Positions 25,801-34,146 of a DNA stretch of 50,665 nt are shown piece after piece. This stretch comes from Verrucomicrobiales bacterium (lineage in GTDB: Bacteria; Verrucomicrobiota; Verrucomicrobiia; Limisphaerales; JAYPXF01). The DNA lies in contig PBAL01000046.1 of the NCBI GenBank assembly GCA_002715965.1, positions 1 through 50,665 of the forward strand, given 5' to 3'. The stretch's first letter is position 1; each line of letters opens with the position of its first letter. The notes below the pieces were generated by a model, which was not told where the DNA came from, searched no databases, and was given only the letters and a program-made list of their open reading frames with translations. A program made the translations under genes and the position numbers.

Positions 25801-26276
25801 GTCTCCCGCCAGCCAACGCAGGTCGCGATGACTTGATCGGGAAACGCATCGCTCAATTTCGTTCGGTGAAGCCGGATCGTGAGAATGGCGCCGTTCTCTT
25901 CGAAACCGCCTGTGCCGCCTGCCATCAACTCAAGGGCAAGGGAAAGGTGGTTGGACCTCAATTGGATGGAATCGGGAATCGAGGGCTGGATCGAATTGTT
26001 GAGGATATTCTCGATCCCAACCGGAATGTCGACGTTGCGTTTCGTTCCGAGTCGATCGCACTTAAAAGTGGCGATGTGATTTCTGCGCTCGTTCGAAAGA
26101 ACCATCCCCGCACGCTCCTGATCGCGAACACGGCGGGTCAGGAGCAGGTGATTCCAAAAAACGAAATCACTTCGAGGACATCATCGAGCAGCAGCCTCAT
26201 GCCCGACAACTTTCACCAGGCGATTCCCGAACGGGGGTTTCACGATCTGATCGCGTTTCTCCTCAACCAACGGTGA
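22806..26276 (+). CDS. PVC-type membrane-bound dehydrogenase: beta-propeller, HEAT, cytochrome c
   Basis: A 1156-residue secreted protein. The ATG at 22806 gives a signal peptide MRIPVLSFWLATLIGVSAAD; a TTG at 22800 adds two residues. Residues 25-400 are the Pirellula/Verrucomicrobium N-terminal domain, a soluble-glucose-dehydrogenase-like propeller (LPEGLKIQLVAAEPDLRKPL, GRLWVTESREYP, GPDGLLYIADFYNRIIGHYE). Helical HEAT-like repeats follow. A beta-rich NPCBM-like insertion occupies about 725-840 (LRSKSFKLPGKLSFYLCGH). A C-terminal cytochrome c domain has C-A-A-C-H near residue 1036 and GKGKVVGPQLDGIGNRG. These proteins are typical of PVC bacteria and are expected to oxidise sugars or polyols outside the cytoplasm and pass electrons to the haem. 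It follows the sugar-acid genes on the same strand by 45 bases. Confidence 0.9.
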   Translation: MRIPVLSFWLATLIGVSAADDPFAQHVRTTDPLTPEQQLKSFHLPEGLKIQLVAAEPDLRKPLNMAFDVSGRLWVTESREYPFAAPTNSRPRDTIRIFSDIDESGRARGVSTFATNLNIPIGLYPFRSPSSDPTDSRSTWKCVVWSIPNILLLEDSDHNGAADRSKVLYGPFDYTRDTHGNQASFRRAPDGWIYATHGFNNQSKVSGTDGHEIELSSGNTYRFRLDGSRIEKWTHGQVNPFGLYFDARGNLYSADCHSSPIYQLLRGAYYPSFGKPHDGLGFGPTTIQHSHGSTAIAGIVMLEDPAWGQEFQRDLLIGNVMTSRINRDRLEWRGSSSVGHEEDDFLKCDDPWFRPVDLQLGPDGLLYIADFYNRIIGHYEVPLDHPGRDRERGRIWRVLPTGAPYLDSALPLNPAGLVAELNSVNSTRRSLALNDLAENHCLDGKRVDHGTARGWIGSMWLQHRAGVLESETLISMIESGALHTGEWAARAAAEHENWSDELVRKMKSALKHDYAMLQRCAAEALGQHPEYPAIRELAELLENAPAEDTHLRHVIRIALRNQLAGAGDEGFKTAASLEAPARRAIGELCVAVPSANAAKFILSHGMRADSSEELRRAQFRHIAEHIDREHLDQFAMVMRERNESLDRQVDVFRYFLDGLSARGETGDRIGGTIADWGRELTQQLLAKEELDRSVWGNTPRPRRSRQANPWAIQERRCRDGKTSRLISSHPHGERLTGRLRSKSFKLPGKLSFYLCGHRGFPDKEAHTYNRVRIRLADSNRILHEAFPPRHDTAEKIEWDLSGFAGRDGYFEAIDGDSDSAYAWLAFGRFEPALDELKLQNPKALAERTLIGARLAKDLQLAIREPIHRLVSDPHTDFNVRAEAASALARMNQGGLRWMLARVVGTPEVRDGLREEAGEELVADEDAAEFIVRAMSRTTAAQQLELARILAGSAVGSKQLIQLIESGKTSRAVLTDSTVSKKLIAVSAVNAELITSLTRGLPPANAGRDDLIGKRIAQFRSVKPDRENGAVLFETACAACHQLKGKGKVVGPQLDGIGNRGLDRIVEDILDPNRNVDVAFRSESIALKSGDVISALVRKNHPRTLLIANTAGQEQVIPKNEITSRTSSSSSLMPDNFHQAIPERGFHDLIAFLLNQR

Positions 26277-26362
26277 GGAGGCAATGCCTCGCTGAGTTCC
26301 GAGATCCACTCTCCGTGACATGTTTGTGTCGCCATCGCCTTGATGGACGGAGGCAGAAGAGT

Positions 26363-28027
26363 TTATTGGGCCGCTTCAGCAGCTTCTTCCGCGGCTTGGC
26401 GGGCGTAGCTGGAGGATTGGAATTCGCGGCCTTCCCATTCTCGCGAGGCGAGCTGCTGGCGTTGGCCGCGGAGGTTGTCGACGTATTCCTCCAAACCATC
26501 ATTGATCACCGCCGTGGTTGCAGCGGTGCGCTTGGAGGTGAAAACGATGTAGCCGCCATTTCCTGATTCGATAAATCCGCTGGCGTAGCCCTCTTCCAAT
26601 TCGAAGCCCTGGCTGATCACCTCATTGGCTGAGACGCCAAAGCCCTCGACCTGGGGCAGGGATCGGGTGAATCGCGTTGCGGGCGGGAGTTCCACGGACT
26701 TCACGCCATTGGTGTGGCAAAGGGCTTGGAAGGTCAGACCCTGTGAGAGGCCGATCCTGATTTTCTTGGCGAGTTCCAGGCCGGATTCCATGAGCAGTTC
26801 GCTGGACTGGTCGCGTCGGAAGTCGCGGACCACGTCGTTCCACACGTTGCTGAGTGGTGGATCGACCGGTGGCACGCGCCGGTTGAAGGCCATGACGTAG
26901 ATGCCGTCAACCCACGTGAGCGGGCTGGCCAGTGGTTCATCAGCGGAAAGGCGAAATGCAGTGGAGGCAAAATTGCCGGGGGCGTCCAGGTCATCGGGAC
27001 CGTCCAGTTCCGTGAAGGGCCTGGTGGATTTCACCGTGTAACCCATGTCCTTCGCAACCGTGTGAAGGTTTGCTGCCTTGACCGGGTCCATGCGGAAGAC
27101 GGCGTTCGCGAACTCACGCATCTTACCTTGGGCAAGCTGGGTGGATTCGTCTTCCAGTATCTCTTCACGGATCTGTTTCTTCGCCTCCTCGGCTGGCAGT
27201 GCTTCGCCCTTGTCGTTCTTGAAATCGTTGGTTCCGCGTGCGGCGTATCTCGCGTCGATCATCGCGGCAAAATTCGTCCGGGTGGTCAGGTTGGTCTCGG
27301 CTTCCTTCAGGTAATTGGTGAACGAAAAGTAGACGTAATCGACCACGGCACGTTCGGAGATCCGGTAGTTGGCCGGGTTGTTCGTGAAGAAGCGGGCGAT
27401 CTGGTTGGTCTCGATCTTCACCTGCGAGAGGAAGTTTGACCGACCGACGAAGCAGACCATTGCTTGGAGTGTTTCGTTCTCGCGCTCAAACATCGGCTTG
27501 GCGGCCCGGGTGGAAATCAAACTGGCGCTTTGTCCGGCCATGCGGGTCAACTGCCCGATCGCGATCTCATGGCGGATCCAGTCCTCGAACTGCTTCTCGG
27601 TGATACCCCGCTGCTTCAACACCTGGCCGGTGAAGTTGTTGTACATCGTGAGATTGAATTTCTCTGTCTCGCGGTCGGAGAACATCAGGCGGATATACCG
27701 GGCCACGGCGTCGTCCGAGACGGTGATCCCTTCGATCTCGGCGCGCTTGAGGAGAATCGTCCGGCGCAGTGACATCTGCTCCATCTGGTCCTTGAACCGC
27801 GAATCGGGCCACTGGCCTATTCGTCGCCAGACGTCGAGCTCGGTTTCGCGATTGGCCTGGATGCGCTCGTCGCGGGTGATCTCCATGCCGGCGTAGGAAC
27901 CGTACGAGGCGGAAGGTCCGCCGAAATTCGTGGCTTCAGGCGTGAAGAAAATAACAAATGCCACCACCGTGAATGAGATGATGACGCTCCACAGAATCGT
28001 GGAGTGTTTGCGCATGGTACCGATCAT
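26363..28027 (-). CDS. PpiD/SurA_N-like membrane-anchored periplasmic chaperone
   Basis: A 554-residue protein with one N-terminal transmembrane segment (about residues 10-30, ILWSVIISFTVVAFVIFF) and a large periplasmic part. The arrangement (short cytoplasmic MIGTMRKHST, anchor, then a helical SurA_N-like region with RRTILLKRAEIEGITVSDDA and GITEKQFEDWIRHEIAIGQL) is that of PpiD-type folding factors. I do not see a clear parvulin signature, so it may be a chaperone without prolyl isomerase activity. The C-terminus is rich in Gln, Glu and Ala. A GGGGGAA stretch about eight bases before the ATG is a plausible ribosome site. It is divergent from the first glycosyltransferase and convergent with the PVC dehydrogenase. 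Confidence 0.75.
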   Translation of the reverse strand: MIGTMRKHSTILWSVIISFTVVAFVIFFTPEATNFGGPSASYGSYAGMEITRDERIQANRETELDVWRRIGQWPDSRFKDQMEQMSLRRTILLKRAEIEGITVSDDAVARYIRLMFSDRETEKFNLTMYNNFTGQVLKQRGITEKQFEDWIRHEIAIGQLTRMAGQSASLISTRAAKPMFERENETLQAMVCFVGRSNFLSQVKIETNQIARFFTNNPANYRISERAVVDYVYFSFTNYLKEAETNLTTRTNFAAMIDARYAARGTNDFKNDKGEALPAEEAKKQIREEILEDESTQLAQGKMREFANAVFRMDPVKAANLHTVAKDMGYTVKSTRPFTELDGPDDLDAPGNFASTAFRLSADEPLASPLTWVDGIYVMAFNRRVPPVDPPLSNVWNDVVRDFRRDQSSELLMESGLELAKKIRIGLSQGLTFQALCHTNGVKSVELPPATRFTRSLPQVEGFGVSANEVISQGFELEEGYASGFIESGNGGYIVFTSKRTAATTAVINDGLEEYVDNLRGQRQQLASREWEGREFQSSSYARQAAEEAAEAAQ

Positions 28028-28155
28028 AGCTGGTTCCCCCGATTTTTGGGGGGAGGGAAGCTAAGGGTGAGATTCCGCGCGGGTCAATGGGAAAAGGGGT
28101 GGTGTAACAATCGCGGATACATTCCGATGTGGAAACGCCCGTCCGCGAATTGATT

Positions 28156-28173
28156 TGAGCCGCAACCGGCTCA
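28156..28173. repeat. Perfect 7-bp hairpin before the first glycosyltransferase
   Basis: TGAGCCG-CAAC-CGGCTCA forms a perfect stem 21 bases upstream of the ATG at 28195, in the divergent spacer. A second, looser inverted repeat (TCGCGGA at 28111 and TCCGCGA at 28142) lies before it. It could be a leader structure, an operator or a repeat element. Confidence 0.45.
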
Positions 28174-28194
28174 TCCCTAAAACCACGGCGACGC

Positions 28195-29289
28195 ATGCGT
28201 TTCCTGATGCTCAATTGGCGCGACCCGAAGAACCCGAAGTCCGGCGGGGCGGAGCGGGTTTCGGTGGCGTATCTGAAAGCCCTGGTTGAACGAGGGCATG
28301 AGGCGGCCTGGTTTACGCATGGATTCGATGGAGGGGCAGCTGAGGAAACGATAGATGGAATTCAGGTCGTTCGCAGTGGGGGGACGATTTCCTCGATCCG
28401 CGCGGCGAAGAAGTGGGTGCGACAGCAGGCCCGTTTCGATCTGGTGATCGATCAGCATCACGGGATTCCCTGGTACGCGCCTTGGTGGTGCGGGACGAAT
28501 TGTGTGGCCTATCTCCATGAGATTCTCGGGCCGATTTGGAATGCCTTCTACGGCTGGCCCTGGAATATCATCGGCCGCACGCAGGAAAAGTGGACGTATC
28601 GGTTTTACGGAAACGTTCCTTTCTTCACCGGTTCTGGGATCACGAAGGACCTGCTGCATGAGCGCGGTGTGAAGGATGTTTCGGTCGTGCGCTACGGGAC
28701 TGATGTGAAGGTACTGCCTGAGCTGCCGCCAAAGGAACTCAAGCCGCCTTATCATTTCATCGTCGTCTCACGCCTGGCGCCGAACAAGCAGATCGATCAC
28801 GCGATTCGGGCGATCAAGGTGCTTCGCAACAAGCAACATGCCTGCAGTCTCACCGTGGTGGGTGGAGGCGAAGAGGAATGGAGCTTGAAGGAACTGGCAC
28901 GCGGCATTGGTGTGGGCGATTTCGTGGATTTCACCGGACAACTATCCGAAGAGAAGAAGAACGAGCAAATGCAGAAGGCGCATTTCATTCTACATACCTC
29001 CCAGCGCGAGGGCTGGGGATTGAATGTGACCGAGGCAAACGCGATGGGAACGCCCGGTGCGGTGTATCCGGTGGGCGGCTTGATTGAATCCACCTTGAAC
29101 GATCGGACGGGAATCGTATCGAAAAAGGAAACGCCGGAATCCCTCGCAGAACGATTGATGGGTGCATTCGAGCGGCCCGACGATTACGACCAATGGCGAA
29201 AGGCCGCCTGGGAATTCGCTCAGGATCTGCACTGGGACAATGTTCTCCCGAAAGCCTGTGACTGGTTTGAGGAACAGGCGAAGCGATGA
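28195..29289 (+). CDS. GT4-family glycosyltransferase
   Basis: A 364-residue cytoplasmic GT-B enzyme that would transfer a sugar from a nucleotide-sugar donor onto a glycan or lipid acceptor. The N-terminal domain has the acceptor-side signature MRFLMLNWRDPKNPKSGGAE. The C-terminal domain starts at about residue 185 (FIVVSRLAPNKQIDHAIRAI) and carries VVGGGEEEW and the donor-binding QREGWGLNVTEANAMGTPG, with the GT4 EX7E-type pair. Donor and acceptor cannot be read from the sequence. The next gene, 448 bases on, is another GT4 enzyme on the same strand, so both probably work on one surface polysaccharide or glycolipid. Confidence 0.88.
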   Translation: MRFLMLNWRDPKNPKSGGAERVSVAYLKALVERGHEAAWFTHGFDGGAAEETIDGIQVVRSGGTISSIRAAKKWVRQQARFDLVIDQHHGIPWYAPWWCGTNCVAYLHEILGPIWNAFYGWPWNIIGRTQEKWTYRFYGNVPFFTGSGITKDLLHERGVKDVSVVRYGTDVKVLPELPPKELKPPYHFIVVSRLAPNKQIDHAIRAIKVLRNKQHACSLTVVGGGEEEWSLKELARGIGVGDFVDFTGQLSEEKKNEQMQKAHFILHTSQREGWGLNVTEANAMGTPGAVYPVGGLIESTLNDRTGIVSKKETPESLAERLMGAFERPDDYDQWRKAAWEFAQDLHWDNVLPKACDWFEEQAKR

Positions 29290-29319
29290 AGGGTTCGAAA
29301 GACTGGATAGATGTGGGCG

Positions 29320-29473
29320 CAAAAACTCCAAATTCCAAAACCCAAGACTCAAATAATCTTCAAACTCCAAGCTTCAGGCTGAGGCGCCAGCGTAGAGTAT
29401 TGCCGGGTTCTAGGAATTTTCAGCTTGAGATTTCCTTGGAACTTGAGGCTTGGAATTTGGATTTTTTGGAACG
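29320..29473. repeat. CTCCAA-rich inverted-repeat element, copy 2
   Basis: The left arm is about 29320-29377 (AAAAACTCCAAATTCCAAAA, then CAAACTCCAAGCTTCAG). The right arm is about 29417-29472 (CAGCTTGAGATTTCCTTGG, then GCTTGGAATTTGGATTTTTT). The arms are imperfect complements over some 55 bases and could form a long hairpin. The composition and the AAACTCCAAGCTTCA phrase match the element at 20105-20232. Confidence 0.65.
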
Positions 29474-29516
29474 GACTTTTTGCGCTGATACCCGGATACG
29501 AAACGTGTGCATCGTT

Positions 29517-29652
29517 TTCTCCCTCACCCCAGCCCTCTCCCGCTGGGAGAGGGAGACAGCAGACCGGCCAACGCCAAAGAGGCAGGCAACCGAGTTGGCG
29601 TGCACCATCCTACCCCCTCTCCCAGCGGGAGAGGGCTGGGGTGAGGGAGAAG
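29517..29652. repeat. Head-to-head pair of CTCCCTCACCC palindromes (copies 2 and 3)
   Basis: Copy 2 (29517-29555) reads TTTCTCCCTCACCCCAGCCC then TCTCCCGCTGGGAGAGGGAG. Copy 3 (29615-29652) is the same element inverted, ending GGGCTGGGGTGAGGGAGAAG. Each copy has a self-complementary core (CTCTCCC and GGGAGAG), and the two copies also pair with each other across a 59-base spacer, a BIME-like arrangement. Confidence 0.8.
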
Positions 29653-29737
29653 AATCACGGCATATTGCATCGAACACATCTCGGACCAGCACCGGGGCAG
29701 TATTCGCAGGGCGTATCTTCCGCAGATCAACAAAACC

Positions 29738-30901
29738 GTGAACATCCTGGTTGTCCACAATTCACTCATGGACTCGACCTCGATCTCTGGGGTGTTGAAG
29801 CACTACGCCTACATGGCGCGGGAGTGGATTGCGATGGGGCACAACGTGGACTTCCTGGTGGCGCGAGCAGGGTTTCCTCAATTCCAGAAACTAGTCCCTG
29901 AAGCCGGACTCGTCAGCAGCGACAATCTCTTCGACGCAACGAAACATTTGGCCAAGACTTGGACCTACTTTCCCGCCTATGCCTGGCGCTGCCTTACTGC
30001 CAGGTTCGTGCGGACGCCCCGCAAATACGATGTCATTTACGCGTCGGGTCAGTTCATCGTGGACGTTTATTGTGCCCGCACGATCGCCCGCCGTCATCGA
30101 TGTCCCTGGATTGCCAAGGTGCAACATGTGCTGGATTCGCAGACCAAGCGCGAAGGCTTCATCAACAATCTGTTCTTGCGCACGGAAAAGCTCGCCTCCA
30201 AGTGGATGAACCGCGAAGCCGCCCGGGTGATGGTTCTGAGCAATGTCGTGAAGCGCGACTACCGCTCGCTCGAAGAGCACCTTGGACTAAAGCCGATTGA
30301 GACGGTTGAGGTCGGTTGTGGCATCGACGTCAATACGTTGCAGGAAACTCCCGCGGCCGAGAAGAAATTCGATGTCGTGTTCATGGGCCGAATGCACGAA
30401 CAGAAAGGCGTGTTCGATTTACCTGAGGTGTGGAAGCGCGTTCGGAAATCATTGCCCAAGGCGAGCCTGCTCGTGATTGGCGAAGGACCGCATCGTCTGC
30501 CGATGCAGGAATTGTTCGAGAAAGAAGGGATAGGCGATGGAGTGACGGTTACCGGTGGAATTCCCGAGGCTGAAAAGAACGGCCATCTCGCCCAATCACG
30601 CGTTGGCCTCAGCTTGTCGTATGAAGAAGGCTGGGGACTTTCGATTACAGAGTTCCTCGCATTCGGGTTGCCCGTGGCCGCGTATGTATTGCCTGTGTTC
30701 GAACAGGTGTTCCCGACTCAATTGGAAACAGCACCATTGGGTGACAAGGAGAAGATAGCCGGACAGATCGTCGGGCTCTTGAAGGATTCCGAACATGCCC
30801 GCAAGCGTGGCGAGGAAGGCAGGGCGTTTGCTGGGCGATACGACTACCGCCACATTGCGCACGAGGAGTTCGCGATATTGGAGGAGGCGGTGAAGGGTTG
30901 A
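29738..30901 (+). CDS. GT4-family glycosyltransferase
   Basis: A 387-residue GT-B enzyme with a GTG start (MNILVVHNSLMDSTSISGVL). The second domain begins near residue 205 (KFDVVFMGRMHEQKGVFDLP) and contains LLVIGEGPHRLPM and the donor-site block LSYEEGWGLSITEFLAFGLP. There are no membrane segments, so it acts on the cytoplasmic face. Together with the GT4 enzyme at 28195-29289 it suggests a small glycan-assembly locus, but no polymerase, flippase or sugar-nucleotide genes are in the window. Its end converges on the sulfatase gene with a 45-base gap lacking an obvious hairpin. Confidence 0.87.
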   Translation: MNILVVHNSLMDSTSISGVLKHYAYMAREWIAMGHNVDFLVARAGFPQFQKLVPEAGLVSSDNLFDATKHLAKTWTYFPAYAWRCLTARFVRTPRKYDVIYASGQFIVDVYCARTIARRHRCPWIAKVQHVLDSQTKREGFINNLFLRTEKLASKWMNREAARVMVLSNVVKRDYRSLEEHLGLKPIETVEVGCGIDVNTLQETPAAEKKFDVVFMGRMHEQKGVFDLPEVWKRVRKSLPKASLLVIGEGPHRLPMQELFEKEGIGDGVTVTGGIPEAEKNGHLAQSRVGLSLSYEEGWGLSITEFLAFGLPVAAYVLPVFEQVFPTQLETAPLGDKEKIAGQIVGLLKDSEHARKRGEEGRAFAGRYDYRHIAHEEFAILEEAVKG

Positions 30902-30946
30902 AGGGTGCATCTGTTCAACCCATTACCCCCTCAACCAATCCACGCT

Positions 30947-33900
30947 TCAAAACTTCTGAGCCTCATCCGGACCAGGGTTGGCGTAGGCCGGATCTTTCGC
31001 GCGGATGTAGAGCTCGCCGGCGTTCATGCGCACCTCCAGAGGCACCAAGGTTGTGCCTCGTTGATTGATCGTCTGGGCCGTCTGGCTCAGGTTGCGTGAT
31101 TGAATTCCCTGGCGACCGACCGGGGGGACGTTGGCGTTGAAGAACGCCGTGCACCACCAGCGGCCGGCGCGATCCTTGAATGGAGTTCCATGTCCCAGGA
31201 AGCGGCCGGCGAATTTTCGCTCGCTGTAGGGACCGGTGATCTTGTCCGCGACGGCGTAATAGAGGTTGTAGCTGCCACGACGCATCTTCCCGGTGGACCA
31301 GCCGGTGCCGAAGAGAACGTATTTGCCGCGGATCTTCTGGATCAGGCAACCCTCGTGTCCCATCTTTGCCGTGGCGCCGGAGGGCCCGATCTTCCTGGGA
31401 TTGGAGGTGAATCCGCTGAAGTCCGGTTTCAACGGCGCAATCGAGGTGGCGCCCCAGATCATCCACCAGGTGCCGTCGTCATCCTTGAAGAGCGAGGGGT
31501 CGTGACGTCGTTGGATGGCCGTGCCCAGGGGATTCGTCCACGGACCGGCAACCTTTGTTCCCTTGCTGATCGAAAGGTTCGCACCTTTGACCGGGCCCGG
31601 GCTGGTGTGAACGAGCGCCCATTGTTCGCCCAGCCAATGCAACTCGGGTGCCCACAAACGCCATTGACCTTGATCAAGTTGTTCAAAGGCCTTGGGTTGA
31701 TCGCCAAACCATACCCCGTCCTTCAGTGAAAACGGCGCGTTCAAGTCTTCCCAATCGATGAGATTCTTACTGCGCCACACATTGGCTTTCCAACCGACGA
31801 CAGAACCTTCGCCCAGGCCCGTGTTGTAGGGCTCGGTCTGTTCGCGCTTGTCGCCGGCGAGGGGAGTTGTGCCGGTGAGATAATAATGATCGTCCGGTCC
31901 GAGAATGATGTAGGGATCACGAATCCATCCATTGAGCACGAACACGGCGCGATCATGTGAGGCGAGCAGGCTCTGGATTCGCTTGCGCCCCATCGGCATT
32001 GCAACCACCGGCGGCTTCCCACCGGCGTCGATGCGCGTCAGCAGGATCGTCGCGTTGAAGGGATTGGGTGCCAGGTAATTACCGGCCGCAGTTCGGTCGT
32101 CCAGGCCGATGGTAAGCTGGTCCTGCGGTTGGACTGGAATCAATCCGGGCGAAGGAATCGACGCAACCAGCTCACGGTTCACGGAAAGGGACATGGTCTT
32201 CTTGTTCAAGACGCCTTCCAGCCGAACAGACCGGCTGGACGGTTCCTTCGCCATGATGCGGGTGGCCTTGCCATTCACCCGCACGTCGAATGCCGCTCTT
32301 CCGTCAACGAAGTGGAGCGCATAGCCGTGCTCTTTCCCTCCCTGCGCGAGGACCACGCCATTCGGGATATCCCGACGCGCGTTTACCTCGGCGATGATGC
32401 GCAGGTCTTTCTTCGCGATGTTCGGCGAGGCAGATGCGGACTTGTTGCCGGACGTGCTTTTCCTTCGGCGGAGGGCGCGAGATTTGGCTTCGGGATACTT
32501 CGCGAGTTTCGCAACCAGTTCCTTCAACAGGGCGGGTTTGGCCGACGCAAGGTTTTGGGTTTCCTCTGAATCGTTTTGGTAGTCGTAAAGTTCATATTGA
32601 GCAGCAGACTTCGGTTCACCGGGATTGCGCCATTCGACCAGACGATGGCGATCCGTGCGAATCGCCCGCCCCATCTTGCCCTTGGGATAAGCGTGATAGG
32701 CATGATCGCGCACGCGCGCCTCGGGGTTTTTCAACACCGGCACGAGACTCACACCGTCGATGGGTTGAGGACCATTGGGTTTGGGAAGGCCGGCGAGTTC
32801 CGCAAGAGTTGGATAGATGTCGACACTCTCAGCCGGTTGCCGCGTGGATGAACCTGGTTTTGTTACGCCCGGTGCGACGATGAAGATCGGAATGCGATTG
32901 GCCTGTTCGTAATTCGTATGTTTCGTCCAGATGCCGAGATCGCCGAGATGAAAACCATGGTCACCCCAGAGAACGACCAGCGTGTTGTCAGCAAGTCCAA
33001 GTTCCGTGAGTGCCTTGACCACCTTGCCCACCTGCGCATCCACATAACTCGTGCTCGCGTAGTATCCGTGAATCAACTGGCGCTTCACCTTATCCGAGAT
33101 CGGTGCCGGATTGCCCTTGTCCGGAACGGGGAAGTAGTTGCGAATCTCCCCACCGCGCTTGTGGGCGACCGTCGGTGAATCCTTCGGGTGATCCACGTTT
33201 TTCGTGAACGGCAGCTGGTTCGGATCATGCATGTCCCAAAAACGCTTGGGCGCCGAGAACGGCAAATGCGGACGCGCGAACCCGGCTGCGATGAAGAACG
33301 GTGTGCCGTCCTCCCTGCGGCGTTTCTTGGCGGCCTTCAATCGTCGAATCGTTTCCTCAGCCACGCGGCCATCGGCATAGTCATTGTCATTCGCAACCGG
33401 CGCTTCGAACGCAGCACCGCGCGGCAGCTTGTTCACTTCACCAAGCCGTTGATTGGTGAACATCGCTTCCTCTCGCGTCAGTTGCCCGCCCTGCGTGCTC
33501 TTCGGATCGAGATACTCAATCACCTTGTCATGAAAGTGCGCGACGCTGAACGACTCCGGATCGCCTTCATTGCCGTGCCCAATGTGGAAGATCTTCCCCA
33601 GCGATTCCGTCCGATAACCGTGATTGGCGAAGAACTGGGGCATCGTGACTGCGTTGGGCAGCGTCTGCCGCAGACGATTGCCCAGCCCATACAATCCGGT
33701 GGAGGTCGAATGCGAACCGAGCATCAAAGTGAACCGCGACGGTGCGCACACCGCCTGGTTGCAATACGCCAGGTCAAAGCGCATGCCCCTCGCCGCAAGC
33801 GCATCCAGGTTCGGAGTCTTGGCCGCCTTGTCGCCGTGGCAACCCAACGCCGGCTTCAGATCATCGACAAGGAGCAACAGAACATTCGGCCGCTCGGCCG

Positions 33901-33979
33901 CGTTCAGTGAAGCGATTATCAGCAGAAGAACGGCGAGAACATGGCCAGCGCGTCTGAACGGTAAGGTGTTCGGAAACAT
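30947..33979 (-). CDS. Secreted sulfatase fused to a LamG-like and a GH43-like domain
   Basis: A 1010-residue protein. The ATG at 33979 (MFPNTLPFRRAGHVLAVLLL) gives a signal peptide ending in LNAAE; 14 extra upstream codons are unlikely. Residues 30-490 are an iduronate-2-sulfatase-like sulfatase: metal Asp pair in LLLVDDLKP, the formylglycine site Cys78 in C-A-P-S-R, and LWGDHGFHLGD on the metal side. Residues about 520-660 resemble a concanavalin-like (LamG) domain. Residues about 670-1010 look like a five-bladed GH43-type propeller (RDPYIILGPDDHYYLTG, WAPELHWLGEQW, DPSLFKDDDGTWWMIWG, GRFLGHGTPFKDRAGRWW). The enzyme may remove sulfate and cleave or bind the same polysaccharide. Activation would need a formylglycine-generating enzyme, not seen here. 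Confidence 0.88.
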   Translation of the reverse strand: MFPNTLPFRRAGHVLAVLLLIIASLNAAERPNVLLLLVDDLKPALGCHGDKAAKTPNLDALAARGMRFDLAYCNQAVCAPSRFTLMLGSHSTSTGLYGLGNRLRQTLPNAVTMPQFFANHGYRTESLGKIFHIGHGNEGDPESFSVAHFHDKVIEYLDPKSTQGGQLTREEAMFTNQRLGEVNKLPRGAAFEAPVANDNDYADGRVAEETIRRLKAAKKRRREDGTPFFIAAGFARPHLPFSAPKRFWDMHDPNQLPFTKNVDHPKDSPTVAHKRGGEIRNYFPVPDKGNPAPISDKVKRQLIHGYYASTSYVDAQVGKVVKALTELGLADNTLVVLWGDHGFHLGDLGIWTKHTNYEQANRIPIFIVAPGVTKPGSSTRQPAESVDIYPTLAELAGLPKPNGPQPIDGVSLVPVLKNPEARVRDHAYHAYPKGKMGRAIRTDRHRLVEWRNPGEPKSAAQYELYDYQNDSEETQNLASAKPALLKELVAKLAKYPEAKSRALRRRKSTSGNKSASASPNIAKKDLRIIAEVNARRDIPNGVVLAQGGKEHGYALHFVDGRAAFDVRVNGKATRIMAKEPSSRSVRLEGVLNKKTMSLSVNRELVASIPSPGLIPVQPQDQLTIGLDDRTAAGNYLAPNPFNATILLTRIDAGGKPPVVAMPMGRKRIQSLLASHDRAVFVLNGWIRDPYIILGPDDHYYLTGTTPLAGDKREQTEPYNTGLGEGSVVGWKANVWRSKNLIDWEDLNAPFSLKDGVWFGDQPKAFEQLDQGQWRLWAPELHWLGEQWALVHTSPGPVKGANLSISKGTKVAGPWTNPLGTAIQRRHDPSLFKDDDGTWWMIWGATSIAPLKPDFSGFTSNPRKIGPSGATAKMGHEGCLIQKIRGKYVLFGTGWSTGKMRRGSYNLYYAVADKITGPYSERKFAGRFLGHGTPFKDRAGRWWCTAFFNANVPPVGRQGIQSRNLSQTAQTINQRGTTLVPLEVRMNAGELYIRAKDPAYANPGPDEAQKF

Positions 33980-34146
33980 CACGAACGGACGATAGCGAAT
34001 TGGAATTGGAGGACAACACATCGGTCGGCTTTTGCTTGGACGTATTGAGTCAGGAACTCGTGCGGTATAGATGCATCAAACCTCACGAATACGTTACACC
34101 TCAGCACTGGACACGTCCCCCTTGTCTCCTACACTGCGACCCAGTC

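Larger units (their letters stand above)
29290..29737. other. 448-base spacer between two glycosyltransferase genes, mostly repeats
   Basis: No plausible gene is seen. About 290 of the 448 bases belong to two repeat families: a CTCCAA-rich inverted repeat (29320-29473) and a head-to-head pair of CTCCCTCACCC palindromes (29517-29652). Short open frames here are translations of repeat DNA. No clear promoter or terminator was identified. Confidence 0.6.

Noticed and set aside
26277..26362. Intrinsic terminator at GAGGCA-A-TGCCTC between convergent genes
   Set aside because: The loop is too small without unpairing, the stem is short and no T-run follows on either strand.
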